Positions 1 to 9,295 of a DNA stretch of 64,000 nucleotides are shown one piece after another (the first letter of the stretch is position 1; every line of letters begins with the position of its first letter). The DNA lies in assembly GCA_902598015.1 (NCBI GenBank), contig CACJZT010000003.1, forward strand, positions 51,980 through 115,979, written 5' to 3'. The translations under genes and the position numbers were made by a program. The notes under the pieces were generated by a model that worked only from the letters and a program-made list of their open reading frames with translations, did no database searches and was not told the origin of the DNA. The stretch is from an uncultured Pelagibacteraceae bacterium. GTDB taxonomy: Bacteria; Pseudomonadota; Alphaproteobacteria; Pelagibacterales; Pelagibacteraceae.

Positions 1-1116
1 TGTCATGGCGACTCAAAAATGAGCAGAAAATATTTATTAGTTCCAGGTGTTAGATCAAATAATATTTATGTTGTTGATACTGCATCCGATCCTAGAGCTC
101 CAAAAATACATAAAGTAGTAGATGGATCTGAAATAAAGAAAAAAACTAATTTATCAGGACCACACACAGTTCATTGCTTAGGTTCTGAAATTATCATTTC
201 TTTTCTTGGAGATGCACGAGGAGAAGCGCCAGGAGGATATTTACATTTAAATAAAGATTTTGAAATTGTAGGTAGGTGGGAAAATTCAATGGGAGATATA
301 CCTTTTAGTTATGACTTCTGGTATCAACCAAGACACAATGTAATGGTTAGTTCTGAATGGGCTGCCCCAAATACTTTCATGCCTGGATTTGATTTAGAGG
401 AAGTTGGTCATTTGAAATATGGTAGAAGACTTCATGTTTGGGATTTTAAAAAAAAAGAGCCAGTTCAAACAATGTATTTAGGTGAAGATGGTTTAATACC
501 ATTAGAAGTTAAATTTATGCATAATCCTGACAGTAGTCATGGATTTTGTGGTGCGGCGCTAAGTGCAAATGTAATTCATTTTTGGAAATCAAAAGAAGGT
601 AAATGGGAATGGGAAAAAATAATTGATGTTGAAAATGAACCACATCCTGATTGGCCAATTCCTGTACCTGGAGTTATGTCGGCAATATTGGTTTCTATGG
701 ATGATAAATATCTCTATATAAATAATTGGCTTCATGGAGATATGAGACAATACGATATTTCAGATCCACACAAACCAAAATTAACAGGCCAAGTTTGGAT
801 GGGTGGATTGTTAGGAAAGGCTCCAGAAGTAAATGGCGTTAAAATTGCTGGCGGACCCCAAATGTATCAATTATCTTTAGATGGTAAAAGAATGTATGTA
901 ACAACATCATTATTTTCTACTTGGGATAATCAATTTTATCCTGAAATAAGAAAGCAGGGTGGAGCAATGATCATGATCGATTGTGATGTTGAAAATGGTG
1001 GGATGAAAATTAATAAAGATTTTATTGTTGATTTTGGTAAAGAACCAAATGGACCTAGTAGGTGCCATGAAAGTAGATATCCAGGTGGAGATTGCACAAG
1101 CGACATCTGGCTATGA
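1..1116 (+). CDS. mtoX: methanethiol oxidase / SBP56 selenium-binding family (5' end missing)
   Basis: The reading frame is open from the first base (Cys-His-Gly-Asp before the first internal Met at 19), so the true start lies outside the window. About 370 residues are present, against roughly 460 in the family. The sequence matches the C-terminal four-fifths of SBP56/methanethiol oxidase: the segments GPHTVHCLG, FLGDARGEAPGG, FWYQPRHNVMVSSEW and the C-terminal GPSRCHESRYPGGDCTSDIW are hallmarks of this beta-propeller family. Members oxidise methanethiol to formaldehyde, sulfide and peroxide, fitting a DMSP-demethylating marine bacterium. It overlaps the ferredoxin gene by four bases, so the two are probably co-translated. 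The family is sure; the methanethiol substrate is inferred from the family. Confidence 0.9.
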   Translation, partial: CHGDSKMSRKYLLVPGVRSNNIYVVDTASDPRAPKIHKVVDGSEIKKKTNLSGPHTVHCLGSEIIISFLGDARGEAPGGYLHLNKDFEIVGRWENSMGDIPFSYDFWYQPRHNVMVSSEWAAPNTFMPGFDLEEVGHLKYGRRLHVWDFKKKEPVQTMYLGEDGLIPLEVKFMHNPDSSHGFCGAALSANVIHFWKSKEGKWEWEKIIDVENEPHPDWPIPVPGVMSAILVSMDDKYLYINNWLHGDMRQYDISDPHKPKLTGQVWMGGLLGKAPEVNGVKIAGGPQMYQLSLDGKRMYVTTSLFSTWDNQFYPEIRKQGGAMIMIDCDVENGGMKINKDFIVDFGKEPNGPSRCHESRYPGGDCTSDIWL

Positions 1117-1478
1117 CAAAGATTACAATCTCAAACAGAAATAACAGTGCATTTGAAGTCAGTGGAAAAAAACCTTTATTAAACGAATTAAGAGATCAAG
1201 GTGTCGATCTTCCATACGGATGTCAGTATGGAGGATGTATTACATGTGCAGCTAAACTAATAAATGGAGAAGTAGATCAACGTTCTCAAGTTGCTTTAAA
1301 TAACAGACAAATAAATGATGGATATATTATTTTATGTGTTGCTAAAGCAAAAACAGATTGCACAATTGAGATAGGAGTTGAAAGTCATGATAAATTATAC
1401 CGAAATCCTTTTCTTGATCCTTTAGAGCCACACGAATTAAAAGCAGATATTGCAAGTAAAAAGGATGAAAAAAAATAA
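1113..1478 (+). CDS. plant-type 2Fe-2S ferredoxin
   Basis: Small electron carrier of about 121 residues. The cluster-binding pattern is visible as YGCQYGGCITCAA (C-x4-C-x2-C) near residues 36-46, with the fourth cysteine in ILCVAK. I chose the ATG at 1113, which overlaps the upstream stop as ATGA; the longer frame from 1092 would run further into the methanethiol oxidase gene and adds nothing ferredoxin-like. A charged C-terminal extension of about 30 residues follows the ferredoxin fold. Its position directly behind methanethiol oxidase suggests that it serves that enzyme or its reoxidation, which is inference. Confidence 0.88.
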   Translation: MTKITISNRNNSAFEVSGKKPLLNELRDQGVDLPYGCQYGGCITCAAKLINGEVDQRSQVALNNRQINDGYIILCVAKAKTDCTIEIGVESHDKLYRNPFLDPLEPHELKADIASKKDEKK

Positions 1479-1480
1479 AA

Positions 1481-1930
1481 ATGAACCATAACGAACCTTA
1501 TAGCGCTGAATATTTAAAAGATATTTTAAGCTCAGTTAAGACAATTGCTATGGTTGGTGCTAGCCCAGATAAAACTAAATTTAGTTATGGTGTGCTAAGA
1601 GTTTTGCATGAGACTGGTTATGACATGATACCTGTAAATCCTAAACCAGGTATAAAGGAAATCAGAAATTTGAAAGTTTATCCAAATTTATCTGCTATCG
1701 ATAGACCAGTTGATATGGTTGAAGTATTTAGAAAATCTGAGGATCTTTATGGAATTGCTGAAGAGGCAATATCAATTGGAGCAAAAGTATTATGGGGACA
1801 AATAGGTGTAATTAATCATGATGCAGCAAAAATTGCTGAAGATGCAGGTTTAAAAGTAGTTATGAATAGATGTCCAAAAATTGAACTCTTCAGACCATTT
1901 TGGAAACCGCGACTAGATCTTAAAATTTAA
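1481..1930 (+). CDS. CoA-binding domain protein (YccU-like), copy 1
   Basis: A single Rossmann-like CoA-binding domain protein of 149 residues, the usual length of the YccU family. The nucleotide-binding turn is VGASPDKTKFSYGV near residue 25, followed by YDMIPVNPK and the conserved GAKVLWGQIGV. The family resembles the CoA-binding domain of succinyl-CoA synthetase alpha but lacks the phosphohistidine ligase part, and its role is not known. It starts two bases after the ferredoxin stop and is followed by a paralogue, so it belongs to the same transcription unit. Confidence 0.85.
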   Translation: MNHNEPYSAEYLKDILSSVKTIAMVGASPDKTKFSYGVLRVLHETGYDMIPVNPKPGIKEIRNLKVYPNLSAIDRPVDMVEVFRKSEDLYGIAEEAISIGAKVLWGQIGVINHDAAKIAEDAGLKVVMNRCPKIELFRPFWKPRLDLKI

Positions 1931-1938
1931 ATCAAATT

Positions 1939-2364
1939 ATGGATACAACACTTTTAGATGAAAAAATAAAAGAACTATATTTAAGTTATAGGACGATAGC
2001 AATTGTTGGAGCAAGCCCAGACTCAAAAAAAACTTCCAATATAATAATGAAATATTTAAGAAATACAGGTTACAAAGTTTTTCCTGTTAATCCAGTAACA
2101 GATAATAAAATAATACATGGTGAGCCAGTTTATAAAAAATTAACGGACATAAAAGATCATGTAGGAATTGTTAACGTATTTAGACCCAGCGAAGAAGTCG
2201 AGGAAATAGCAAAACAAACAATAGAAATTGGTGCAAATGTATTATGGTTGCAATTAGGAATTCATAACGAAAATGCAGCAAAATTAGTCTCTCAAAATAA
2301 AATTTATTATATCTCTAATAAATGTATTAAAAACGAATACGATAGATTATTCAAAACTATATAA
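1939..2364 (+). CDS. CoA-binding domain protein (YccU-like), copy 2
   Basis: Tandem paralogue of the preceding gene, 141 residues. The same landmarks are present (TIAIVGASPDSKKTSN, FPVNP, GANVLWLQLGI), but the sequence has diverged considerably, so this is an old duplication. It retains the CoA-domain core and has a shorter C-terminus ending in KCIKNEYDRL. Function is unknown. The tandem pair behind methanethiol oxidase and ferredoxin may mean that the two proteins form a hetero-oligomer; this is speculation. Confidence 0.8.
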   Translation: MDTTLLDEKIKELYLSYRTIAIVGASPDSKKTSNIIMKYLRNTGYKVFPVNPVTDNKIIHGEPVYKKLTDIKDHVGIVNVFRPSEEVEEIAKQTIEIGANVLWLQLGIHNENAAKLVSQNKIYYISNKCIKNEYDRLFKTI

Positions 2365-2430
2365 TAACAAATTATTGAGTGTGATATTAAGACCTTTTAT
2401 TTCATTTTAAATTTAAGATAAATTTAAAAT

Positions 2431-2892
2431 ATGAAATCCAAAATTTTATTTATTTTAATCACATTTTTTTATTTTAATTCTTCATTTGCCGATGTTTTAA
2501 AACCAAGTGTAAATATAGATCCGAAACAAGTTGTTTTAATTCAATTAAAGGCGTTAATGAAAAATGACAGTCCATACAAAGATAGAGGAATTGAGCAAAC
2601 ATGGGAATTTGCACATCCAAATAATCAAAGGATGACAGGTCCCTTAGATAGATTTAAAAGAATGTTAAAGGGGGCTTCATACTCAATGTTGATTGATCAC
2701 AAAGAAAATACAGTAACTGAAATTTACAAATCAAGTACTATGGCAACTTATGAAGTTGTTGTTTTGGATAAGGATAAACAATATTTTAAATTTAAATGGA
2801 AAGTTGAAAAGAATAATAAAGAGGGCAATCTTTTAGATTGCTGGCTAACAACAGCAGTTTCACAACCAATACCGATGGGATCATCAATATAA
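2431..2892 (+). CDS. secreted protein, DUF4864-like
   Basis: 153 residues with a clear N-terminal signal peptide: basic start, a hydrophobic run rich in F, I and L, then SSFADV as the likely cleavage region near residue 20. The mature part contains QLKALMKNDSPYKDRGIEQTWEFAHPNN and GPLDRFKRML, the pattern of the DUF4864 family (a small NTF2-like periplasmic or exported protein). No catalytic function is known. The stop overlaps the next ATG (TAATG), so the two are translationally coupled. Confidence 0.7.
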   Translation: MKSKILFILITFFYFNSSFADVLKPSVNIDPKQVVLIQLKALMKNDSPYKDRGIEQTWEFAHPNNQRMTGPLDRFKRMLKGASYSMLIDHKENTVTEIYKSSTMATYEVVVLDKDKQYFKFKWKVEKNNKEGNLLDCWLTTAVSQPIPMGSSI

Positions 2893-3095
2893 TGAAAAAG
2901 CCTCCAATGTATATTAGGTACGCAATACTAATGTTTATTTTATGCTTTCCAACAATCTCATCCACTCAACTTGGATGGTATTTTTGGGGAAGTGAAGTTG
3001 GGATAAATATTGGCATGGTAGTAGGTACAATTTCTGTCATAGTTGCCGCTTATTTAATGTTCAGAATGGGCTGGCGTGACGCAGATGATGAATAA
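2892..3095 (+). CDS. small two-helix membrane protein, unknown
   Basis: 67 residues when started at the ATG that overlaps the upstream stop; the in-frame ATG at 2838 would lie inside the previous gene. Two hydrophobic segments are visible (about residues 8-25 and 36-57) around a short loop containing WYFWGSE, and the tail is RMGWRDADDE. I do not recognise a family. Coupling to the DUF4864-like gene suggests joint function at the membrane. Confidence 0.65.
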   Translation: MKKPPMYIRYAILMFILCFPTISSTQLGWYFWGSEVGINIGMVVGTISVIVAAYLMFRMGWRDADDE

Positions 3096-3141
3096 TAGAA
3101 TTTTGTTTCGTTAGTAATTAAAATTTAGTAGGAATCTGATA

Positions 3142-3888
3142 ATGAAATCCAAAGCAAAAGTTGTTGTAGTAGGTGGTGGAGTAGTAGGAGTTAGTGCACT
3201 CTATCACTTAGCAAAAAAAGGTTGGTCAGATGTTGTTTTAATTGAAAGAAAAGAACTAACATCAGGCTCAACTTGGCATGCGGCTGGCTTATTACCATTA
3301 TTTAATATGAGTTATTCTGTGGGACAACTCCATAAGTATGCAGTCAATTTATATAAAACGTTGGAAGAAGAGACAGGAAAAAATGTAGGTTTCAGTGTTG
3401 TATCTAATATTAGATTGGCAAGCACTAAAGATAGAATGGATGAATACTTTCAATACGCTGGTGTAGCTCAAACAATTGGTGTTGATGTAAAATTTTTAAC
3501 ACCAGATCAAGTTAAGGAAATCTGGCCATTATGTAATACAACTGATTTAGTCGGTGCAATACAACACCCTGAAGATGGATATATTCAACCAGCTGATTTA
3601 ACACAAGCTCTTGCAACAGGTGCAAGAAATAGAGGAGCAGAAATTTATAGAAATACAAATGTTGTTGGAATGAAACAAACCAAAGATGGTTGGGTTGTTG
3701 AGACAGATAAAGGGTCTATAGAGTGTGAACATATTATTTCTTGTTCAGGAAATTTTGCAAGACAAACTGGAAAGATGGTTGGATTAGATATTCCAGTTAT
3801 TCCAGTAGAACATCAATACATTGTTACTGAACCCCATCCAGAAATTCAAAAAGAAAAAAAGATGGATTACCAGAGATGGGAGTTTTAA
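3142..3888 (+). CDS. dimethylglycine/sarcosine dehydrogenase-like, N-terminal FAD part (frame-broken)
   Basis: FAD-binding oxidoreductase domain of a DMGDH-like enzyme. It shows the dinucleotide motif VVVVGGGVVGVSALYHLA near residues 7-24, then GSTWHAAGL, whose His46 corresponds to the covalent flavin histidine of dimethylglycine and sarcosine dehydrogenases. The frame leaves the family consensus after residues QKEKK at an A7 run and stops at 3888. The frame continuing from 3861 gives the missing part without loss of sequence, so this and the next entry are two halves of one gene of about 810 residues. The intact paralogue at 17076-19514 has the same domain order. The cause may be a sequencing indel, a real mutation or -1 frameshifting. 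Confidence 0.85.
   Translation: MKSKAKVVVVGGGVVGVSALYHLAKKGWSDVVLIERKELTSGSTWHAAGLLPLFNMSYSVGQLHKYAVNLYKTLEEETGKNVGFSVVSNIRLASTKDRMDEYFQYAGVAQTIGVDVKFLTPDQVKEIWPLCNTTDLVGAIQHPEDGYIQPADLTQALATGARNRGAEIYRNTNVVGMKQTKDGWVVETDKGSIECEHIISCSGNFARQTGKMVGLDIPVIPVEHQYIVTEPHPEIQKEKKMDYQRWEF
3855..3861 (+). other. frame change at A AAA AAG slippery heptamer
   Basis: In the upstream reading frame the codons are GAA AAA AAG, so the heptamer is A AAA AAG, the same slippery sequence used in E. coli dnaX. A -1 slip here makes the next codon GAT at 3861 and enters exactly the frame of the C-terminal half. Without the slip, translation ends nine codons later at 3888. I see no strong upstream Shine-Dalgarno-like stimulator and no obvious downstream hairpin, so a lost A in a homopolymer is an equally simple explanation. 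Confidence 0.7.
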
Positions 3889-5573
3889 GGGATAGTGATA
3901 GCAGATGGTATATGAGAGAAGAAGCGGGTGGATTAATTTTAGGACCATATGAAGATGGTGCACCAGCTTGTTATGTAGATGGACCATCAAAAGATTCTGA
4001 ATATGAATTATTTCAGGAAGATTTGGATAGATTGGCTCCACACATTGAAGGTGCAATACATAGAGTACCTGCATTTGGTGAAGTGGGAGTTAAGAAAGTT
4101 TATAACGGTGCAATTTGTTATACACCTGATGGTAACCCAATTGTTGGTCCTGCTTGGGGATTGAAAAATTTTTGGATAAATGAAGGTCATAGTTTTGGTA
4201 TCACTGCAGCAGGTGGAGCAGGATGGCAACTTGCTGAATGGATTGTAGATGGTGAACCCACAATTGATATGCTTGGTGTTGAACCAAGAAGGTATGGAGA
4301 TTATTGCTCTAAATCATATTTAAAAGCTAAAAATGAAGAAGCCTACAGTCACGTTTTCATAACTCACTTTCCTGATGAAGAAAGACCAGCAGCAAGACCA
4401 TTAAGAACAGCGCCATGTTATGACAGAATGAAAAATTTAGGAGCAGTGTTTGGTCAAAAATTTGGATGGGAACGACCTAATTTTTTTGCAACTGATGGAA
4501 TGGAGCAAAAAGATGATTGGTCATTTAGAAGATCAAAATGGTTCAATGCAATGGAAAAAGAATGCAAAAACGTAAAAGAAAATGTTGGTCTTTTGGATAT
4601 GACTGCATTTGCAAAATGTAGAATTAAAGGACCTGGTGCTGAGGAATTTTTAGATAATTTAGTTGCAAACAAATTACCAAAAAAAGTTGGAAGAATTAAT
4701 TTATGTCATGCTTTAAATACTAAAGGCGGAGTTCATTCTGAATTTACTATTATGAGAGAGTCACATGATAGCTTTTATTTAGTATCAGCAGGAGCTTTCC
4801 AAAGATTAGATCATGATTGGATTTTAAAATGGATGCCTTCAGACGGTTCAGTGCAGTTTGAAAATTTAACTAATAGTAATGGAGTTTTGGTTGTTTCAGG
4901 TCCAAAAGCAAGAGAGTTAATGCAAAGAGTTTCAAAAGATGATTTTTCAAATGAAAACTTTAGATGGCTAAGTGCAAAAATGGTTGATGTAGGGTACGCA
5001 CCAGTAAATGCTATGAGAGTTAATTTTGTTGGTGAATTAGGATGGGAACTTCATCATCCAATTGAATATCAAAATCACATTTTTGATAAACTTATGGAAG
5101 CAGGACAAGATCTTGGACTAAAGCCATATGGTATCAGAGCAATGAATAGTTTGAGAGTAGAAAAATCGTATAAATTGGTTGGAACAGAACTATCAATAGA
5201 ATACTCACCTTATGAAAGTGGTCTTGATAGATTTATACATCCTAATAAAGGAAGTTTTATTGGACTTGAAGCATTAAACAAGTGGAGAGAAAAAGGTTTT
5301 GATAACAAACTTGTTACCTTGGAGGTTCATAATCCAAAAGATGCAGATGTATTAGGCAACAATCCAATTTATGAAAATGGAAGTGTTATAGGAAGAGCTA
5401 CAGGAGGAGATTTTGGTTTTAGAATTGGAAAATCATTAGCATTAGGTATGGTTAAACCAGAATTAGCAAATGTTGGACAAAAACTTAAAATTGAAATATT
5501 AGGTGAGAAATATGATGCTACAATTTTAGATGAAAGTCCTTACGATCCAGAAAACAATTTATTAAGAGCTTAA
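3861..5573 (+). CDS. dimethylglycine/sarcosine dehydrogenase-like, FAD C-part plus GcvT domains
   Basis: Second half of the frame-broken gene. The family-like sequence starts at 3861 ([11 protein letters not shown]); the only start codon usable on its own is the ATG at 3876. It contains the rest of the FAD domain ([27 protein letters not shown]), a linker, and the folate-binding GcvT/aminomethyltransferase region ([59 protein letters not shown]). The full protein would oxidise an N-methyl glycine compound and pass the C1 unit to tetrahydrofolate, with electrons going to ETF. The stop shares one base with the start of etfB, and the next three genes are the ETF chain, which supports this role. 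The exact substrate cannot be read from sequence. Confidence 0.87.
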   Translation, partial: DGLPEMGVLRDSDSRWYMREEAGGLILGPYEDGAPACYVDGPSKDSEYELFQEDLDRLAPHIEGAIHRVPAFGEVGVKKVYNGAICYTPDGNPIVGPAWGLKNFWINEGHSFGITAAGGAGWQLAEWIVDGEPTIDMLGVEPRRYGDYCSKSYLKAKNEEAYSHVFITHFPDEERPAARPLRTAPCYDRMKNLGAVFGQKFGWERPNFFATDGMEQKDDWSFRRSKWFNAMEKECKNVKENVGLLDMTAFAKCRIKGPGAEEFLDNLVANKLPKKVGRINLCHALNTKGGVHSEFTIMRESHDSFYLVSAGAFQRLDHDWILKWMPSDGSVQFENLTNSNGVLVVSGPKARELMQRVSKDDFSNENFRWLSAKMVDVGYAPVNAMRVNFVGELGWELHHPIEYQNHIFDKLMEAGQDLGLKPYGIRAMNSLRVEKSYKLVGTELSIEYSPYESGLDRFIHPNKGSFIGLEALNKWREKGFDNKLVTLEVHNPKDADVLGNNPIYENGSVIGRATGGDFGFRIGKSLALGMVKPELANVGQKLKIEILGEKYDATILDESPYDPENNLLRA

Positions 5574-6322
5574 TGAAAATATTAGTCGCAGTTAAAAGAG
5601 TTATTGATTACAACGTTCAAATAAGAGTTAAAGAAGATGGTTCTGGTGTTGTTACTGACAACGTTAAAATGTCAACAAATCCACCAGATGATAATGCAAT
5701 AGAAGAAGCAGTAAAAATTAAAGAGGCTGGCAAAGCTAAAGAAATAGTTGCAATTACAATCGGTGAAGAAAAAGCTCAAGAAACTGTTAGAAAAGCATTA
5801 GCTGTTGGAGCGGATAGGGGAATACATGTCAAAGTTGATAATGTGATTGAGCCATTAGCAGTTTCAAAAATTTTGAAAAAAATTGTAGAAAAAGAAAATC
5901 CTGATTTGGTGTTTATGGGAAAACAAGCAATTGACGATGATTGCAATCAAACTGGTCAGATGCTTGCAGCTTTATTAAATTGGCCTCAAGCAACTTTTGC
6001 ATCGAAAATTGAAGTTAAAGATAATGCATTAGAAGTAACTCGTGAAATTGATGAAGGTTTAGAAACTATTGAAGTAAATGTTCCAGCTATTGTTACATGT
6101 GATTTAAGACTAAATGAACCAAGATATGCTTCGCTTCCAAATATTATGAAAGCTAAGAAAAAACCAATAGAACAGTTAAATGCTTCAGATTTAGGAGTTG
6201 ATATTAATCCTAGAATCGAACAAATTAAAGTTGAAGAACCACCAAAAAGAAAAGCTGGAATAAAAGTCGCTAGTGTAGAAGAATTAGTGCAAAAATTAAA
6301 AAATGAGGCTAAGGTAATTTAA
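5573..6322 (+). CDS. etfB: electron transfer flavoprotein, beta subunit
   Basis: 249 residues, the normal length. It begins [20 protein letters not shown] and has the AMP-binding and signature stretch [26 protein letters not shown] typical of EtfB. It forms a heterodimer with EtfA and carries electrons from flavin dehydrogenases to ETF-quinone oxidoreductase. The start overlaps the stop of the DMGDH-like gene by one base, and etfA begins on the base after its own stop, so all are in one operon. This strongly suggests that the DMGDH-like enzyme is a main electron donor. Confidence 0.97.
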   Translation: MKILVAVKRVIDYNVQIRVKEDGSGVVTDNVKMSTNPPDDNAIEEAVKIKEAGKAKEIVAITIGEEKAQETVRKALAVGADRGIHVKVDNVIEPLAVSKILKKIVEKENPDLVFMGKQAIDDDCNQTGQMLAALLNWPQATFASKIEVKDNALEVTREIDEGLETIEVNVPAIVTCDLRLNEPRYASLPNIMKAKKKPIEQLNASDLGVDINPRIEQIKVEEPPKRKAGIKVASVEELVQKLKNEAKVI

Positions 6323-7276
6323 ATGTCAGTATTATTAATTGCAGAACATAATAATAAAGAGGTTAGACCATTTACCTATAATGCTATAACTGCTGCTTCT
6401 CAAATAAATGAGGATCTTCATGTTTTGGTTTTAGGTCATCAAGCTGATGATGTTGCAAAATCTTTATCTGAAGTTCCAAATGTAAAAAAAGTTATTCACG
6501 TTGATAATGAAATTTATGAAAACTACATTGCTGAAAATTATACAGCAGCAATAATTAAGCATGCAGAAAGTTATTCACATATTGTAAGCTCAGCAAATAC
6601 ATTTGGTAAAAATTTAATGCCAAGAATTGCTGCATTACTAGATACTTCGCAAGTGAGCGATATAATTAAAGTTATTTCTGAGGATACTTTTTTAAGACCA
6701 ATTTATGCAGGAAATGCTTTTGCTACGGTCAAAAGTAATGACAAAAAAAAATGTGTTACTATTAGACCGACGTCGTTTGACCCTGCTGATAAGAGTGGTG
6801 GATCTGCTGAAATTACAAAATCTGATCCAGCAGAAGCTAGTTCATCAACTAAATTTCTAAAGAAAGAAGAAGTTAAGTCAGACAGACCAGAGCTTGGAAC
6901 AGCTAGAATAGTGATTTCTGGTGGCAGAGGAATGCAAAATGGCGAAAATTTCAAATTAATCAGCGATATTGCAGACAAACTTAATGCAGCAATTGGAGCA
7001 TCAAGAGCAGCAGTTGATGCAGGTTATATTACGAATGATCATCAAGTAGGACAAACGGGTAAAGTAGTAGTCCCAGATTTATATATTGCAGTTGGAATTT
7101 CAGGTGCGATACAGCACTTAGCAGGAATGAAAGAAAGTAAAGTTATTGTAGCTATAAATAAAGACGGTGAAGCTCCAATTTTTAGTGTCGCAGATTACGG
7201 ATTAGAAGCAGATCTTTTTGAGGCTCTTCCTCAGTTTTTGTCAGAATTGAACAAATTAAACACTATACAAAAATAG
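6323..7276 (+). CDS. etfA: electron transfer flavoprotein, alpha subunit
   Basis: 317 residues. The C-terminal FAD-binding domain shows [57 protein letters not shown] and the closing IVAINKD, all EtfA hallmarks. It binds the FAD shared with EtfB. It is immediately adjacent to etfB and 24 bases ahead of the ETF-QO gene. Confidence is very high because of the sequence landmarks and the neighbours. Confidence 0.97.
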   Translation: MSVLLIAEHNNKEVRPFTYNAITAASQINEDLHVLVLGHQADDVAKSLSEVPNVKKVIHVDNEIYENYIAENYTAAIIKHAESYSHIVSSANTFGKNLMPRIAALLDTSQVSDIIKVISEDTFLRPIYAGNAFATVKSNDKKKCVTIRPTSFDPADKSGGSAEITKSDPAEASSSTKFLKKEEVKSDRPELGTARIVISGGRGMQNGENFKLISDIADKLNAAIGASRAAVDAGYITNDHQVGQTGKVVVPDLYIAVGISGAIQHLAGMKESKVIVAINKDGEAPIFSVADYGLEADLFEALPQFLSELNKLNTIQK

Positions 7277-7300
7277 CAAATACTGTAAGAAATTATCATT

Positions 7301-8920
7301 ATGTCCAGAGAAGTGATGGAATACGATGTTGTCATCGTAGGTGGCGGACCATCAGGACTTTCAACTGCAATTAAATTAAAGCAGTTAAATCCAGATATTA
7401 ATGTCTGCCTTTTAGAGAAAGCATCTGAAATAGGTGCACACATTTTATCAGGGAACGTGTTTGAAACACGTGCTTTAGACGAACTAATACCTAATTGGAA
7501 AGAATTAGATGCTCCAATTAAAACAAAAGTTACAAAAGAAAAATTTTTATTTTTAGGAAAACGAAAATCATTAAGTTGGCCAACTTGGTTACTTCCTAAG
7601 GTTCAACAAAATCATAACAATTATATTATAAGTCTTGCAAATCTTTGTAGATGGTTAGCAGAACAGGCTGAAGGATTAGGAGTTGAAATATTCCCAGGAT
7701 TTCCAGCAAGTGAAGTTTTATATAATGAAGATGGATCAGTTAAAGGTATTGCAACCCAAGATATGGGTATCGACAAAGAGGGAAATAAAAAAGATACTTA
7801 TGAACCAGGAATGGAATTACATGCAAAAGTTACAGTCTTTGCAGAAGGATGCAGAGGTCACTTAGGAAAAGAATTAATTAAGAAGTTTGAGTTGGATAAA
7901 GGTAAAAATCCTCAACAATATGGAATTGGTTTTAAAGAAATTTGGGAGATTGATGAAAAAAATCATACAGAAGGTTTAGTAATGCATACTGCTGGATGGC
8001 CTTTAGACAATAACACCTATGGTGGAAGTTTTATGTATCATGCAGAAAATAAACAAGTTTTTCTAGGTTACGTAATTGGATTAGATTACCAAAATCCTCA
8101 TCTCTCACCTTTCGATGAATTCCAAAGATTTAAAACTCATCCAGATATAAAAAAAATAATTGAAGGTGGAAAAAGAATTTCTTATGGCGCAAGAGCTTTA
8201 ATTGAGGGAGGTATACAGAGTTTACCTCAGATGTTTATGCCAGGTGCTTTGTTAGTTGGATGTGACGCGGGAACGTTAAATATGCCTAAAATAAAAGGGT
8301 CTCATACAGCAATGAAAAGTGGAATGATCGCTGCAGAAACAATTTATGAGCATCTTACAAAAAATATAAATTTATCTACATATGAACAAAAATTTAAAGA
8401 AAGTTGGGTTTACAAAGAATTATATGAGGCGAGAAATGTAAAACCAAGTTTCTCTTGGGGTTTAATTCTAGGTATATTATTTACTGGAATTGACCAGATT
8501 TTATTTAGAGGAAAGCTTCCTTTCACATTAAAGCATAAACACGCTGATCATGAAGCTTTAAAACCAGCAGATAAAATGCCAAAAATTGATTATCCTAAGC
8601 CTGATAACGTTATTACTTTTGATAAAACTAGTTCGGTTTATTTAACAGGTACAATTCATTATGATAATCAGCCAGTCCACTTAAAACTTAAAGATCCAGA
8701 TATGCCAATAAAATATACTTTAGAAAAATTTGATGAGCCTGCACAAAGATATTGTCCAGCAGGAGTTTATGAAGTTCAAGAAGTAAATTCTGTTCAAAAA
8801 TTTGTAATAAATGCACAAAATTGCATACATTGTAAAACTTGTGATATTAAAGAGCCATCTCAAAATATTACTTGGGTCACACCAGAAGGCGGAGGTGGAC
8901 CTAAATACGGAAATATGTAA
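7301..8920 (+). CDS. electron transfer flavoprotein-ubiquinone oxidoreductase
   Basis: 539 residues. The N-terminal FAD motif VVIVGGGPSGLSTAIKL lies near residues 11-27. The C-terminal 4Fe-4S domain has one cysteine in RYCPAGVYE and three in NCIHCKTCDIKEP. The quinone-binding middle region is present (PQMFMPGALLVGCDAGTLN, KGSHTAMKSGMIAAE). The enzyme sits on the membrane and passes ETF electrons to ubiquinone, completing the path from the methylated-glycine dehydrogenase. I kept the first ATG; an ATG five codons downstream is an alternative. The gene ends one base before the opposite-strand DUF2237 gene. Confidence 0.97.
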   Translation: MSREVMEYDVVIVGGGPSGLSTAIKLKQLNPDINVCLLEKASEIGAHILSGNVFETRALDELIPNWKELDAPIKTKVTKEKFLFLGKRKSLSWPTWLLPKVQQNHNNYIISLANLCRWLAEQAEGLGVEIFPGFPASEVLYNEDGSVKGIATQDMGIDKEGNKKDTYEPGMELHAKVTVFAEGCRGHLGKELIKKFELDKGKNPQQYGIGFKEIWEIDEKNHTEGLVMHTAGWPLDNNTYGGSFMYHAENKQVFLGYVIGLDYQNPHLSPFDEFQRFKTHPDIKKIIEGGKRISYGARALIEGGIQSLPQMFMPGALLVGCDAGTLNMPKIKGSHTAMKSGMIAAETIYEHLTKNINLSTYEQKFKESWVYKELYEARNVKPSFSWGLILGILFTGIDQILFRGKLPFTLKHKHADHEALKPADKMPKIDYPKPDNVITFDKTSSVYLTGTIHYDNQPVHLKLKDPDMPIKYTLEKFDEPAQRYCPAGVYEVQEVNSVQKFVINAQNCIHCKTCDIKEPSQNITWVTPEGGGGPKYGNM

Positions 8921-9295
8921 TTAAGATAAATCGATTGCAAACTTTTTTAAGGTTTCAATTGGAATAAGCTTTAAAGTGTTTTTATGAGTTTTTTTCAAAT
9001 AAATTGGACATCCTTTTCCAGCTTCTAAAGCTCGAGCATACCAGCCTGCACACACGCACCAACTATCTCCATCTTTTAAACCTGGAAAACCAAACTCAGG
9101 ATGAGGTGTAATTAAATCATTGCCTGCTTCTTTACACCATTCTAAAAATTCAGTATTTACTTTTGCACAAACAGTGTGCACACCATGATCATTTTCATCT
9201 GTATTGCAACATCCGTCTCTATACCATCCTGTCAAAGGATCATTTGAACATAACTCTAAGTCTTCGTCTAAAACGTTTTTTTGTATATCAGCCAT
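8921..9295 (-). CDS. DUF2237 family protein
   Basis: 124 residues, single domain. The conserved pattern LCSNDPLTGWYRDGCCNT, DHGVHTVCAKV, PEFGFPGLKDGDSWCVCAGWYARALEAG is that of DUF2237, a cysteine-rich small protein family of unknown function that is widespread in bacteria and algae. The repeated Cys pairs could bind metal, but this is inference. It overlaps the upstream oxygenase-like gene by eight bases, and both follow hisI in one minus-strand unit. Confidence 0.88.
   Translation of the reverse strand: MADIQKNVLDEDLELCSNDPLTGWYRDGCCNTDENDHGVHTVCAKVNTEFLEWCKEAGNDLITPHPEFGFPGLKDGDSWCVCAGWYARALEAGKGCPIYLKKTHKNTLKLIPIETLKKFAIDLS

Noticed and set aside
3784..4074. 96-codon minus-strand frame over the frameshift region
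   Set aside because: Antisense shadow of the DMGDH-like gene with no recognisable features.
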